In this document: in pieces, positions 14,252 through 19,812 of the stretch
How positions within the stretch are numbered: position 1 is the first letter of the stretch
Layout of the letters: each line of letters starts with the position of its first letter
NCBI GenBank assembly: GCA_964522635.1
Contig: CAZFWT010000034.1
Location: 1-19,812 of the forward strand
Reading direction: 5' to 3'
Source: JACGMN01 sp964522635
GTDB taxonomy: Archaea; Halobacteriota; Syntropharchaeia; Alkanophagales; Methanospirareceae
DNA length: 19,812 nucleotides
Program-made: the position numbers and the translations under genes
The notes under the pieces: generated by a model
Databases searched by the model: none
Seen by the model: the letters and a program-made list of their open reading frames with translations, nothing else
Told to the model about the DNA's origin: nothing

Positions 14252-14263
14252 GAATATATATTC
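14252..14263. promoter_or_regulatory. 12-bp palindrome GAATATATATTC, candidate operator (site 1)
   Basis: A perfect palindrome centred 30 nt upstream of the NifX/coiled-coil gene start (14227). A second TATA-like element (minus strand TTTATATAG, about 14271-14279) lies just upstream, so the palindrome either is the TATA box or sits between it and the start. The identical 12-mer occurs in the DUF134 promoter at 15588-15599. Confidence 0.5.
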
Positions 14264-14279
14264 AATCCCCTATATAAAG

Positions 14280-15125
14280 TTACGTCTGCTCCACGCCGGC
14301 TCCGCCTTCCACGAATGTGCGGATGTTCTGCACGATCAGCGCAAACGCTTCGCTCACTTTCGAGTCCTTTTGCATGACAAACGGTGTGCCGCTGTCAGCG
14401 GCTTCGACCATATTCGGGTCCAGCGGGACTCGCCCGAGGAACGGAACGCCCAGTTCCTGAGCCGCTCGCTCCCCGCCGCCGTACTTGAAGATATTAATCT
14501 CGTGGCCGCAGTGCGGGCAAACAAATCCGCTCATATTCTCCACGATCCCGATGACCGGCACGTTCAGTACGCCTGAGAAATTGACGGCCTTGCGTGAATC
14601 CAGAAGCGCGAGATCCTGCGGTGTGGTCACGATGATCGACCCATCAACCTTCTTGAGCAACTGCGCGACGCTGAGCGGCTCGTCACCGGTGCCCGGTGGG
14701 AGATCGATGATCAGGTAATCCATATTCCCCCAATCGACCTCCGAGAGGAACTGACGTATCGCATTCATCTTCATCGGCCCGCGCCAGATGACCGGTGAAT
14801 CGCGATCGGGTAACAAGAACCCAATCGACATGGCTCGCAATCGCGGTGTTACCAGTATCGGCTTGATCATATCCCCCGAGATCTCCGGTCTTTGGTCCTC
14901 GATCCCCAGGATCTTCGGAATGTCCGGCCCGTGGATGTCCGCATCCATAAGCCCCACTTCCAGGCCCTGCATACCGAGTGCGAACGCGAGATTCGCCGCC
15001 ACTGTTGTTTTCCCCACGCCGCCCTTGCCGCTCATCACCATGATCTTATACTTGACCTTCGCCATGCTCGTGGCAACGGCATCTTCTTGCTGTTGCTTCT
15101 TTTCCGCTCTTTTCTCTTCACTCAT
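14280..15125 (-). CDS. mrp: Mrp/NBP35-family Fe-S carrier ATPase
   Basis: 281 aa. Deviant Walker A SGKGGVGKTT (32-41), DADIHGPDIPK (61-71), IIDLPPGTGDEP (139-150) and a CPHC motif (C203, C206) that binds the bridging Fe-S cluster of the dimer. It is a cytosolic scaffold/carrier delivering [4Fe-4S] clusters to apo-proteins. The first ~20 residues are a charged Lys/Glu/Gln extension. It lies downstream of DUF134 and upstream of the NifX-like gene; Mrp is also part of the ORP operon in Desulfovibrio. Three imperfect 11-bp direct repeats lie directly before its start. Confidence 0.93.
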   Translation of the reverse strand: MSEEKRAEKKQQQEDAVATSMAKVKYKIMVMSGKGGVGKTTVAANLAFALGMQGLEVGLMDADIHGPDIPKILGIEDQRPEISGDMIKPILVTPRLRAMSIGFLLPDRDSPVIWRGPMKMNAIRQFLSEVDWGNMDYLIIDLPPGTGDEPLSVAQLLKKVDGSIIVTTPQDLALLDSRKAVNFSGVLNVPVIGIVENMSGFVCPHCGHEINIFKYGGGERAAQELGVPFLGRVPLDPNMVEAADSGTPFVMQKDSKVSEAFALIVQNIRTFVEGGAGVEQT

Positions 15126-15134
15126 CTATATGGT

Positions 15135-15167
15135 ATCACCCCTAACCAGACCTTAACCGTACCTTAA
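15135..15167. repeat. Three imperfect 11-bp direct repeats before mrp
   Basis: The plus strand reads ATCACCCCTAA, CCAGACCTTAA, CCGTACCTTAA head to tail. The last two match at 9 of 11 positions and the first is weaker. They lie 10-42 nt upstream of the mrp ATG and cover the DUF134 stop codon. One repeat per helical turn suggests a protein-binding site, but chance is not excluded. Confidence 0.45.
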
Positions 15168-15556
15168 AGTAATCCTTTTCGCCCGTGCCGACCCGCACGC
15201 CAGCCAGGGGGCAGCGCGGGAGCAGGTACGTGAACCTCCTCCTTCGTGAGTACGTAATCGCCACCTTCGATCCGAATAGCTTTTCCCTCAATGAATGCTT
15301 CCGCGATCTTCCGATGCGCTTCACTCACTATCCGATGGAAGGTCGGCTGTGAGACGCCCATGCGCTTCGCTGCTTCCTCCTGGCTCAGTCCGAGCTGGTC
15401 TTTCAAGCGAATGCTCTCCAGTTCCTCGAGCTTCAGGACGATCTCCTTGAGCGTGGATCGGGAGCTGAGCTCATCGCCGCGCGGTCCGACCCGTGGTTCG
15501 AAGTAGCGATACTGAGGTTGAAAGCCGACGCATCGGCATCGTCTTCGGCCTGGCAT
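15164..15556 (-). CDS. DUF134 (UPF0251) helix-turn-helix DNA-binding protein
   Basis: 130 aa from the ATG at 15556, chosen because DUF134 proteins start with a short basic segment followed by the 'GF.P....F.P' motif (here GFQPQYRYFEP, 11-21); the frame is open further upstream to 15643 without homology. LEELESIRLKDQLGLSQEEA leads into AAKRMGVSQPTFHRIVSEAH (about 62-81), a sigma-like helix-turn-helix. KAIRIEGG follows, as in the family. Cys7 and Cys9 add a short CRC. It is probably the local regulator of the Fe-S/NifX cluster, in line with the usual genomic partnership of DUF134, NifX-like and Mrp genes. Confidence 0.88.
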   Translation of the reverse strand: MPGRRRCRCVGFQPQYRYFEPRVGPRGDELSSRSTLKEIVLKLEELESIRLKDQLGLSQEEAAKRMGVSQPTFHRIVSEAHRKIAEAFIEGKAIRIEGGDYVLTKEEVHVPAPALPPGWRAGRHGRKGLL

Positions 15557-15587
15557 AGTAAGGTATAGTAACGTATAGGCGCTATCT

Positions 15588-15599
15588 GAATATATATTC
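15588..15599. promoter_or_regulatory. 12-bp palindrome GAATATATATTC, candidate operator (site 2)
   Basis: Identical to the palindrome at 14252-14263. It is centred 37 nt upstream of the DUF134 start and overlaps the only TATA-like sequence there. Binding would block TBP, consistent with autorepression. The rest of the 15600-15751 gap shows no gene. Confidence 0.5.
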
Positions 15600-15751
15600 G
15601 CACAGCAAGCAGGTAACGGTTTGGAGGCTCCCTTGCTCGCCACCGCGCGTGCGCCAGAGCTGGCACTTACGCACTCGCCGTTAGTTACCGTGAAAGCTTC
15701 TTATGGCAGAGCGCTTGGTATACTAACTAACAGGGTAGAGAGAATTACGCG

Positions 15752-16225
15752 ATGTCACGAAGCAGTAAACCGAAGCGCATTGAGCTCGAATGTCCGCGGT
15801 GCTGGGTTGCGTTGCAGCAGGAAGAGGTGGAGGTTCGGGGGCGGCCGAACGTTATCATCGACGTGTGCCCCACCTGTGGTGGGATCTGGCTGGACTCGGG
15901 GGAATTGAACAGGCTCCTGCGAGACAGAAAGCTCTCAGATTATCTCACCAAGCATATCGGGACCCAGAGCAAGAGCCAACTGGTTTGCCCCAGTTGTGGC
16001 TGGTTGATGGACATCGAGACCGCAGAGGACGTGGACGTGGATGTCTGCCTGAACTGTGGCGGCGTCTGGCTCGATGCGGGTGAGCTGGAGAAGCTGAAGG
16101 CGATCTCGAACGAGGGCTTTGAGGGTGACGAGCGCGTGAAAGAGGAAGAGCGGTGGGAAGAGCTGATGCAGCGGGGGCGAGAATCAGCACTCGCTGGGCT
16201 CTTGAGACGGTTAGCGCGCCGGTAA
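15752..16225 (+). CDS. Double zf-TFIIB zinc-ribbon protein
   Basis: 157 aa with two tandem zf-TFIIB-type ribbons. The first has C14-x2-C17 and C39-P-T-C42 followed by GGIWLDSGEL; the second has C79-x2-C82 and C99-L-N-C102 followed by GGVWLDAGEL. The GG-x-WLD-x-GEL consensus defines the family. The last 40 residues are a charged helix ending in Arg-rich sequence. The duplicated ribbons are diverged. Function in this family is unclear (nucleic-acid or protein binding). It is divergent from DUF134, with a TATA-like TTGGTATA about 30 nt upstream of the ATG. It converges on the next gene with a 20-nt gap. Confidence 0.82.
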   Translation: MSRSSKPKRIELECPRCWVALQQEEVEVRGRPNVIIDVCPTCGGIWLDSGELNRLLRDRKLSDYLTKHIGTQSKSQLVCPSCGWLMDIETAEDVDVDVCLNCGGVWLDAGELEKLKAISNEGFEGDERVKEEERWEELMQRGRESALAGLLRRLARR

Positions 16226-16245
16226 ACGCAGGAGATGGCAGAGCC

Positions 16246-16989
16246 TCACCATCCGGACTCCTCGACCCGTAATCGCTCGATGATCTCGTCGATAACCGCT
16301 CTCAAATTCCGCTGATTATCAAAGTCCGGCATCGTTAGCGTGCTCAGCTTCGCCGCGCGGATCAGCGCAATGAGATTGTCAAGCGCGCGCTCCACATCGT
16401 CAACGATGCTCACGGTCGCATACCGGGACGTGCGTGAGAACGGGTTCAGATCAACTGAGATCACTCGCTTGCCCATCTTGATGAGCGCTTCACAGCGATC
16501 GCCGTCCTCCAGGGGGGTGAACACGACGTCCGCGGCATAGATGCCTGCCGTATCAGCACGTGCACGTGCGTGCGCGATACCCGGAATGCGCGCCTCCGCC
16601 TCGCGACCCAGAACGTTCGTGGCGCCCAGCCGCTCCAGATGCTCCACTATCCGTCGCACGCGCTCTTCAGTCCAGTAAAAAATATTGACCTCCAGTGGTG
16701 CGGGTATACGCGCGCCTAGGGCGATGAGCTTCTCGGGCACCAGCGCGGCAACATTGCCGTTTACTGAGATCACCGGCTTCTCCGCCGTCAATAACAGCGC
16801 CGCGGCAGCCTCCGTCGCTCTCATCGCCGCCGGTAATGTTCGCTCGCCGATCAGGTAGTCGAACGCCTCGCCGCGACCGTGCGCAATCAGACCCTGCTTG
16901 CTCGTTATGCCCGCTTCGATGCCCGCAACGATCTTCTCGCGTTTTTGCAGCGATTTATAACGCGGGTGTGATTCCGGAATGGTAACCAT
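16246..16989 (-). CDS. 4-phosphopantoate--beta-alanine ligase (archaeal phosphopantothenate synthetase)
   Basis: 247 aa, COG1701/DUF137. It joins 4-phosphopantoate and beta-alanine using ATP, the archaeal replacement for pantothenate synthetase/kinase in CoA synthesis. Seen: IPESHPRYKSLQKREKI (4-20), GLIAHGRGEAFDYLIGE (33-49), the NGNVAALVPE segment, DVVFTPLEDGDR and VDLNPFSRTSR (about 190-201), all near-invariant in the family. An AAGGAT ribosome-binding site precedes the ATG. A CTTTTTAAC element about 26 nt upstream may be its TATA box. The partner pantoate kinase is not in the window. Confidence 0.93.
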   Translation of the reverse strand: MVTIPESHPRYKSLQKREKIVAGIEAGITSKQGLIAHGRGEAFDYLIGERTLPAAMRATEAAAALLLTAEKPVISVNGNVAALVPEKLIALGARIPAPLEVNIFYWTEERVRRIVEHLERLGATNVLGREAEARIPGIAHARARADTAGIYAADVVFTPLEDGDRCEALIKMGKRVISVDLNPFSRTSRYATVSIVDDVERALDNLIALIRAAKLSTLTMPDFDNQRNLRAVIDEIIERLRVEESGW

Positions 16990-17030
16990 TGGACTATCCT
17001 TTTCAATTTGCTCGTTAAAAAGGGGTTACT

Positions 17031-17078
17031 TACCGCGGCATCAGCGGATAGAATAGAATCCCCGGGAATACCGTGGTA
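17031..17078. other. Long-loop inverted repeat in the PDCD5 / ligase gap
   Basis: TACCGCGG (17031-17038) can pair with CCGTGGTA (17071-17078), 8 bp with one G-T wobble, around a 32-nt loop. It lies in the 184-nt gap between the 3' end of the PDCD5 gene and the ligase start. It may be a 3' structure or an uncharacterised RNA element. No tRNA or box C/D features fit. Confidence 0.25.
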
Positions 17079-17173
17079 TGAATCTCAGCCTGCAAAAACG
17101 TGTTCAAATACCGAACGAATGAGGAACGTTGCGTGAACTCGGGTATTGTGTGTGGAGTTCTAAGGCTCGCTAT

Positions 17174-17506
17174 CTATATCCTGCGTATAGAAATTTCGCG
17201 CTTCTTCGGCATGATCTGGCGGAGAATCGCCTTGAATTGCGCGTCGTCGATCTTGCTCTTGATTCTACCGGACTGCGCGAGTGCTATGAGCTGCGCCTCC
17301 AGCTGCTCGGCCAGCTCCGGCTTGGCCATCCGGATGGTATTCAACCGCTCTCGTGCTTCTGCCGTGAGGATCTGCCGCAGAATATTCTTTTTGAGCTCCT
17401 CGAGCTCCTGTCGCCGTTGATCCTCCGAGACTGCTGCTTCCTGCTCCTGCTGCATCTGCGCCATCTTCTGCCTTCGGATCGCAGCTAGCTCCTCCTCGTC
17501 TGCCAT
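17174..17506 (-). CDS. PDCD5-related DNA-binding protein
   Basis: 110 aa from the ATG at 17506, close to the ~112 aa of archaeal homologues; a GTG at 17527 overlapping the S19e stop would add seven residues. It begins ADEEELAAIRRQKMAQMQ, a charged helix, followed by the conserved ILRQILTAEARERLNTIRMA (about 44-63) and the C-terminal core ending MPKKREISIRRI. The family consists of small helical-bundle DNA-binding proteins next to S19e in many archaea. Its position directly after rps19e is the usual one, and the two are probably co-transcribed. The role in archaea is not well defined. Confidence 0.92.
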   Translation of the reverse strand: MADEEELAAIRRQKMAQMQQEQEAAVSEDQRRQELEELKKNILRQILTAEARERLNTIRMAKPELAEQLEAQLIALAQSGRIKSKIDDAQFKAILRQIMPKKREISIRRI

Positions 17507-17523
17507 CTTCCCTTTTCTCTCAC

Positions 17524-17970
17524 TCACTCCTTCTTCGGCGTCTCGGTTCCCGTCCGCAGCAGCTTCAGCTCATGTGCCGTGTTATCAAGGAAGCTCATAC
17601 CTTCGGCCGAGATCTTCCGGCCGCGCTTGGTCTTCGTTACGTACCCTGCACGCTCTAACTGCATGAGTACCTCGCGAATGATCTTCCCGGAAGCCTCCCG
17701 GAACCGCTCTTTCTTCGTGCCCCTGTTTACTCTGCTACCGTAATAGGTACGAAGTCGTGCGACGCCGACCGGGCCATGGAGATAAATCTGTCTGAGCACT
17801 GAGGCACAGCGTACCCACCACCAGTCTGGATTGTCGGGTGGGAGCTCCTTATTCGCACCCCGTTTCACATTCACACTCCATTTTGGGGGCGTAATAGCCT
17901 TGTTCTTTTTCAGCTTCTCGCCCACCAGCTTCACCAGCTGATCCGGTGACACGTCGTATACCGTCGTCAT
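17524..17970 (-). CDS. rps19e: 30S ribosomal protein S19e
   Basis: 148 aa, normal for archaeal S19e. Seen: VYDVSPDQLVKLVGEKLK at the N-terminus, PPDNPDWWWVRCASVLRQIY (about 44-63), the diagnostic region, GPVGVARLRTYYGS and a basic RGRKISAEGMSFLDNTA block (about 115-131). A small-subunit component required for 30S maturation. It is divergent from gatB; the TATA element CTTTTATG at 18001-18008 would give a leader of about 9 nt. It is first in a two-gene unit with the PDCD5 homologue. Confidence 0.96.
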   Translation of the reverse strand: MTTVYDVSPDQLVKLVGEKLKKNKAITPPKWSVNVKRGANKELPPDNPDWWWVRCASVLRQIYLHGPVGVARLRTYYGSRVNRGTKKERFREASGKIIREVLMQLERAGYVTKTKRGRKISAEGMSFLDNTAHELKLLRTGTETPKKE

Positions 17971-18000
17971 CTTCGTCTACCCATTTATATGCCACCATCA

Positions 18001-18008
18001 CATAAAAG
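18001..18008 (-). promoter_or_regulatory. TATA box for rps19e
   Basis: The minus strand reads CTTTTATG, centred about 34 nt upstream of the ATG at 17970. A second AT-rich element (17983-17990) is too close to the start to serve a 5'-complete transcript. Confidence 0.4.
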
Positions 18009-18013
18009 TTTCT

Positions 18014-18022
18014 GTAATATAA
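18014..18022 (+). promoter_or_regulatory. TATA box for gatB
   Basis: GTAATATAA, centred about 38 nt upstream of the ATG at 18056, with a GGAG ribosome-binding site in the short leader. The rps19e and gatB TATA boxes lie within about 20 bp of each other. Confidence 0.4.
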
Positions 18023-18055
18023 GGGTTCGCGAGCTCGAGCACGGAGAGCGGGTAA

Positions 18056-19480
18056 ATGGAGGTCAAGATCGGTCTGGAATGCCATGCGCAACTGCTTACG
18101 AAGTCTAAATTATTCTGCTCCTGCTCCACCGATTATCAGGGCGCAGAGCCGAATACGCACGTCTGTGCGACCTGTCTGGGCCTCCCGGGCGCCTTGCCCG
18201 TGGTGAATCGGCGTGCGGTACGCTACGGGATCAAAATTGCGCTCGCGCTGGGCTGCCGCGTGCAGCCGGAGATTATCTTCTACCGCAAGAATTACTATTA
18301 CCCTGATCTCCCGCGTGGGTTCCAGATTACGCAGTACGACTTTCCCATCGCCTTCGATGGTTTGGTGCGAATAGCGACCGGTGAGGATGATGGCAGCAAG
18401 GAGCGGGAGATTCGTATCAGACGGGTGCATATGGAGGAGGATCCCGGGCGGCTGGTCTACCGGGGCACGATCGATACCGCCACCTACGCGCTGGTCGATT
18501 ATAACCGATCAGGCATCCCGCTCGTCGAGATCGTTACGGAGCCGGACTTGAAGTCGCCGAAAGAGGCACGTGCTTATCTGAACAAGCTCCGGAGCATTCT
18601 GGAGTATCTGGACGTCTTTGACGGCGATCTGGAAGGCTCGATGCGCGTCGATGCGAACATCTCGATCGAGGGCGGCCAACGTGCAGAGGTAAAAAATATC
18701 TCCTCGTTTAAGGGTGTGGAGCGCGCGCTGCTCTTCGAGATCACGCGGCAGAAGAATATGCTGCGCCGCGGGCTCACCGTGCAGCAGGAGACGCGGCACT
18801 ATGATGAGGTACGCGGCATCACGCTCTCCATGCGGACGAAGGAGTTTGAGCATGATTACCGCTACTTCCCTGAGCCCGACCTCGTCCCGATCCGTATAGC
18901 GCCCTATATCGATGACGTCCGAACGGAGATCCCGGAATTACCGGACGAGAAGAAGCAGCGGTTCATGGCGCAGTACGGGGTAACGCGAGAGCATGCGAAT
19001 GCGCTCACTTACGACCTCCATATCGCGGACTATTTCGAAGCGGTCGCAGCCACGATCGAGCCGAGATTGAGTGCGACCTGGATCGCGGACGTCCTGAAAG
19101 GCGAGTTGAATTATCGGTCTCTCGCCATGAGGGAGGCAGTTACCAGAATCACACCCGAGCATTTCATGGTCATTCTGACGGAGTTGAAGAAGGGCGTGAT
19201 CACCGAACGGGGCGCGACGGAGATCATCCGTGAGATGCTCGACCACGGCGGCTCACCGGGCGAGATAATCGAGCAGAAAGGCCTGGGCAGCGTCGGCGGC
19301 GACGAGCTTGCTAACGCGATCGAAGCGGTACTCACGGAGCACGAAGCTGCCGTGCAGGATTACCAGGCGGGCAAGCAAGCGGCCTTGAACTTCCTCGTCG
19401 GGCAGGTGATGAAGCAGACCCGCGGGCGGTCAGAGCCGAAAGAAGTGCGTACACGGCTCGAAGCGCGCTTGAAGTACTAA
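18056..19480 (+). CDS. gatB: Asp-tRNA(Asn)/Glu-tRNA(Gln) amidotransferase subunit B
   Basis: 474 aa, full length. The catalytic kinase-like subunit of GatCAB activates the misacylated Asp-tRNA(Asn) (in archaea, where GatDE serves Gln) for transamidation. Seen: KIGLECHAQL (4-13) and the zinc cysteines C21, C23, C37 and C40; YPDLPRGFQITQYDFPI (about 83-99); LVDYNRSGIPLVEIVTEPD (about 147-165); SMRVDANIS, then VEVKNISSF-like AEVKNISSFKGVE; and RYFPEPDLVPI. The C-terminal YqeY-like tRNA-binding domain spans about 325-474. gatA and gatC are not adjacent in this window. Confidence 0.97.
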   Translation: MEVKIGLECHAQLLTKSKLFCSCSTDYQGAEPNTHVCATCLGLPGALPVVNRRAVRYGIKIALALGCRVQPEIIFYRKNYYYPDLPRGFQITQYDFPIAFDGLVRIATGEDDGSKEREIRIRRVHMEEDPGRLVYRGTIDTATYALVDYNRSGIPLVEIVTEPDLKSPKEARAYLNKLRSILEYLDVFDGDLEGSMRVDANISIEGGQRAEVKNISSFKGVERALLFEITRQKNMLRRGLTVQQETRHYDEVRGITLSMRTKEFEHDYRYFPEPDLVPIRIAPYIDDVRTEIPELPDEKKQRFMAQYGVTREHANALTYDLHIADYFEAVAATIEPRLSATWIADVLKGELNYRSLAMREAVTRITPEHFMVILTELKKGVITERGATEIIREMLDHGGSPGEIIEQKGLGSVGGDELANAIEAVLTEHEAAVQDYQAGKQAALNFLVGQVMKQTRGRSEPKEVRTRLEARLKY

Positions 19481-19496
19481 GTAAGCTAAAATAAAG

Positions 19497-19534
19497 AAAA
19501 AAACGGAAGAGATTTCGAGTGATTATCTCTTCCG
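19497..19534 (-). terminator. 10-bp hairpin with T-run (minus strand)
   Basis: CGGAAGAGAT (19504-19513) pairs perfectly with ATCTCTTCCG (19525-19534) around an 11-nt loop. Read on the minus strand it is followed by seven T residues. It therefore fits termination of a minus-strand transcript entering from the right, and may also help end gatB transcription. Confidence 0.55.
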
Positions 19535-19584
19535 CAGTCAGTCGTATGCTCAGGTGCAGCGATCGGGGTAAACACGCGACATTC

Positions 19585-19713
19585 TCAACGCGGTGAGAAG
19601 GCCTTTATACCTCCTAGGATCTGGTTCACTGAAAGGACTGAGTGCGTTTTGAACCTTATGTAGAGGGCATATTTTTCTGTTCCTATGAAGACCTCCTGGG
19701 CAGTCCCCTCCAT
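19585..19713 (-). CDS. Unidentified short or partial gene at the right edge (42 aa)
   Basis: From the ATG at 19713 the frame reads MEGTAQEVFIGTEKYALYIR and ends VNQILGGIKAFSPR, 42 aa. The same frame is open back to a stop at 19801-19803 with protein-like sequence (CFSEKREDEKPGKRAGYAI) but no ATG, GTG or TTG start. It may be a small gene or the 3' part of a decayed one. A hairpin/T-run terminator lies about 50 nt downstream on the same strand, which supports transcription. Family not recognised. Nothing else is assignable in 19535-19812. Confidence 0.35.
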   Translation of the reverse strand: MEGTAQEVFIGTEKYALYIRFKTHSVLSVNQILGGIKAFSPR

Positions 19714-19812
19714 GATAGCATATCCTGCGCGCTTGCCCGGCTTTTCGTCTTCTCTCTTCTCTGAAAAACACCTTACCCCATCTAGATATTCGTTCTGATC
19801 CTATTCATATTT

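Noticed and set aside
13145..14377. Long plus-strand open frames opposite the NifX-like and Gly-rich genes
   Set aside because: They are antisense to genes with conserved NifX and zinc-ribbon motifs and ATGA-coupled starts; their Ala/Cys/Arg/Ser-rich content is an antisense artefact of GGC/CGN codons.
9086..15556. Nitrogenase (nif) cluster
   Set aside because: NifX-like and IscU-like proteins are present, but there are no nifH, nifD, nifK, nifE, nifN or nifB genes; the MinD-type ATPases with ferredoxin inserts are not NifH.
19550..19771. 73-codon minus-strand open frame at the right edge
   Set aside because: Its Arg/Pro/His-rich sequence looks out of frame; the overlapping frame ending at 19585 has a more protein-like composition.
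1..19812. tRNA, rRNA and CRISPR arrays
   Set aside because: The gene-free gaps were read on both strands; no cloverleaf, rRNA-like segment or regularly spaced repeat was seen.

Overview
The window looks like chromosomal DNA of a strictly anaerobic, methanogen-related euryarchaeon. The marker genes are archaeal: ribosomal protein S19e, a PDCD5-type DNA-binding protein, 4-phosphopantoate--beta-alanine ligase (archaeal CoA route), UPF0280, DUF447, archaeal RibH, and many Fe-S and corrinoid genes. Promoters are TATA-box type and 4-nt start/stop overlaps are frequent. A methanogen or anaerobic methane oxidiser (ANME-like) fits best, but this is inferred from gene content; no mcr or rRNA gene is present.

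Layout. (1) 92-1704: a coupled AAA ATPase and TOPRIM-like (DUF4276-type) pair, AT-richer than the rest and a candidate defence module. (2) 1721-3409: ribH, then convergent cbiB with a Cys-rich small-domain protein. (3) 3527-6682: a zinc-ribbon asparagine-synthase-like protein divergent from a UPF0280 gene, followed by thiC. (4) 6745-8203: a 57-aa unknown protein, DUF447 and the corrinoid adenosyltransferase cobA. (5) 8250-8973: a frameshifted IS110-type transposase remnant and a small ferredoxin. (6) 9086-15556, all on the minus strand: DUF134 regulator, Mrp ATPase, NifX-like protein with a coiled-coil tail, three small Gly/Arg/Met-rich or DUF5320-like proteins, an IscU/NifU scaffold, a second NifX-like protein, two MinD ATPases with ferredoxin inserts, and a radical SAM protein, closed by a hairpin/T-run terminator. 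(7) 15752-19480: double zf-TFIIB protein, 4-phosphopantoate--beta-alanine ligase, PDCD5 and S19e, and gatB. (8) 19481-19812: a terminator-like hairpin and an open frame of unknown nature.

The most interesting region is (6). Its parts list (paired ferredoxin-MinD ATPases, NifX-family proteins, Mrp) matches the 'orange protein' (ORP) complex genes of Desulfovibrio. Here they are extended with an IscU-like scaffold, a radical SAM enzyme and a DUF134 regulator. A 12-bp palindrome, GAATATATATTC, lies in the promoter of the DUF134 gene and again in the promoter of the NifX/coiled-coil gene, so it may be the regulator's operator. The whole block probably assembles or carries a metal-sulfur cluster under DUF134 control; that function is inference.
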